Below are positions 63,552-64,000 of a DNA stretch of 64,000 nt, in pieces. The DNA lies in the NCBI RefSeq assembly GCF_016907085.1, contig NZ_JAFBBJ010000001.1, positions 3,255,546 to 3,319,545 of the forward strand, given 5' to 3'. The notes under the pieces are model-generated. The model was not told the DNA's origin. It ran no database searches and was given only the letters and a program-made list of their open reading frames with translations. Positions within the stretch are counted from its first letter, which is position 1, and every line of letters begins with the position of its first letter. A program made the position numbers and the translations under genes. This stretch comes from Clavibacter michiganensis. Its GTDB lineage: Bacteria > Actinomycetota > Actinomycetes > Actinomycetales > Microbacteriaceae.

Positions 63552-64000
63552 GTGCAGATCCGCGAACTCGCCGTACCCGACGCGTACGAGCTCACCCCCG
63601 TCCAGCGCACCGACGACCGGGGCGTGTTCCTCGAGTGGTACCGGTTCGACGAGATCCAGGAGCGCGTCGGCCACCCGCTCGACCTCCGCCAGGCGAACAT
63701 GAGCGTCTCCAAGCGCGGCGTCGTCCGCGGCGTGCACTTCGCCGACGTGCCGCGCGGTCAGGCCAAGCACGTGAAGGCCGTCTCCGGCGCCGTGCTCGAC
63801 TTCATCGTGGACATCCGCGTCGGGTCGCCGACCTTCGGCCAGTGGGACAGCGTGCGGCTCGACACCGAGACGCACAGGGCCGTCTACATCTCCGAGGGCC
63901 TCGGCCACTGCTTCGTCGCCCTCACCGACGACGCGGCTGTCACCTACCTCGTGAGCGACGTCTACAACCCCGGCGCCGAGCACGGGATCACCCCGCTCGA
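63552..64000 (+). CDS. rmlC: dTDP-4-dehydrorhamnose 3,5-epimerase (3' end outside window)
   Basis: About 149 residues of a cupin-fold epimerase are visible and the gene runs off the right edge. Family motifs are DDRGVFLEWYR, QANMSVSKRGVVRGVHFA with catalytic His, QAKHVKAVSGAVLDFIVDIR, SEGLGHCFVALTDDAAVTYL (catalytic Tyr) and the SDVYNPGAEHGI substrate-binding end. Works between RmlB and RmlD in dTDP-rhamnose synthesis. GTG start at 63552 follows a TAGACT box by 7 nt. Confidence 0.95.
   Translation, partial: MQIRELAVPDAYELTPVQRTDDRGVFLEWYRFDEIQERVGHPLDLRQANMSVSKRGVVRGVHFADVPRGQAKHVKAVSGAVLDFIVDIRVGSPTFGQWDSVRLDTETHRAVYISEGLGHCFVALTDDAAVTYLVSDVYNPGAEHGITPL

Overview
The window is high-GC (roughly 73%) chromosomal DNA of an actinobacterium. 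The acyl-CoA carboxylase set with an epsilon subunit, the FMN-riboswitch riboflavin operon, GC-rich codon use and many leaderless promoters fit Microbacteriaceae, most likely Clavibacter or a close relative (inference from protein style; no database search was possible). It is dense housekeeping and metabolic DNA. I saw no tRNA, rRNA, insertion sequence, prophage or CRISPR array. Almost every operon uses 4-bp ATGA or GTGA stop/start overlaps.

Layout. 1-2.9 kb: two tandem MHS-type MFS symporters. 3-9.7 kb: a five-gene peptide/nickel-type ABC importer operon with a fused DppB-DppC permease and an embedded MFS exporter, driven from a promoter that lies inside an inverted repeat. 9.7-13.5 kb: riboflavin operon ribD-ribE-ribBA-ribH under an FMN riboswitch. 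13.5-17.4 kb: trpS-HAD phosphatase, xth, YihY/BrkB membrane protein. 17.5-19.2 kb: ptsI (PTS enzyme I), convergent through a strong terminator with sdhCDAB (19.3-22.8 kb). 23-25.4 kb: divergent mannosyltransferase and manC.

25.5-41 kb is a nucleoside uptake and salvage region: two BMP lipoproteins, an ABC ATPase and two permeases, cytidine deaminase and thymidine phosphorylase; then nucleoside hydrolase, adenosine deaminase, an orphan PTS IIA-IIB pair, a MerR regulator with a membrane protein, and an operon of purine nucleoside phosphorylase plus a PGM2-like phosphosugar mutase. Together these would import nucleosides, deaminate or phosphorolyse them, and feed pentose phosphate into central metabolism.

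41-54 kb: an LpdA-like flavoprotein, the biotin-carrying alpha subunit of acyl-CoA carboxylase, Maf, a 51-bp tandem repeat array running into a TrmA-family methyltransferase gene, a two-component operon with an unusual third membrane component, the carboxylase beta and epsilon subunits, biotin ligase, and a PH-domain membrane protein. 54-64 kb: cell-envelope polysaccharide genes (two GtrA proteins, LCP ligase, glycosyltransferase, Wzm/Wzt ABC exporter, rmlD, rmlB, partial rmlC) with purK-purE embedded.

The most interesting signals that are not ordinary genes are: about tenfold excess of the palindrome GGATCC; a repeated layout of a -10 hexamer ending 6-7 nt before the start codon (leaderless transcripts) at about 15 genes; a tandem repeat whose unit duplicates the promoter of the adjacent gene; and several well-formed operator-like inverted repeats.
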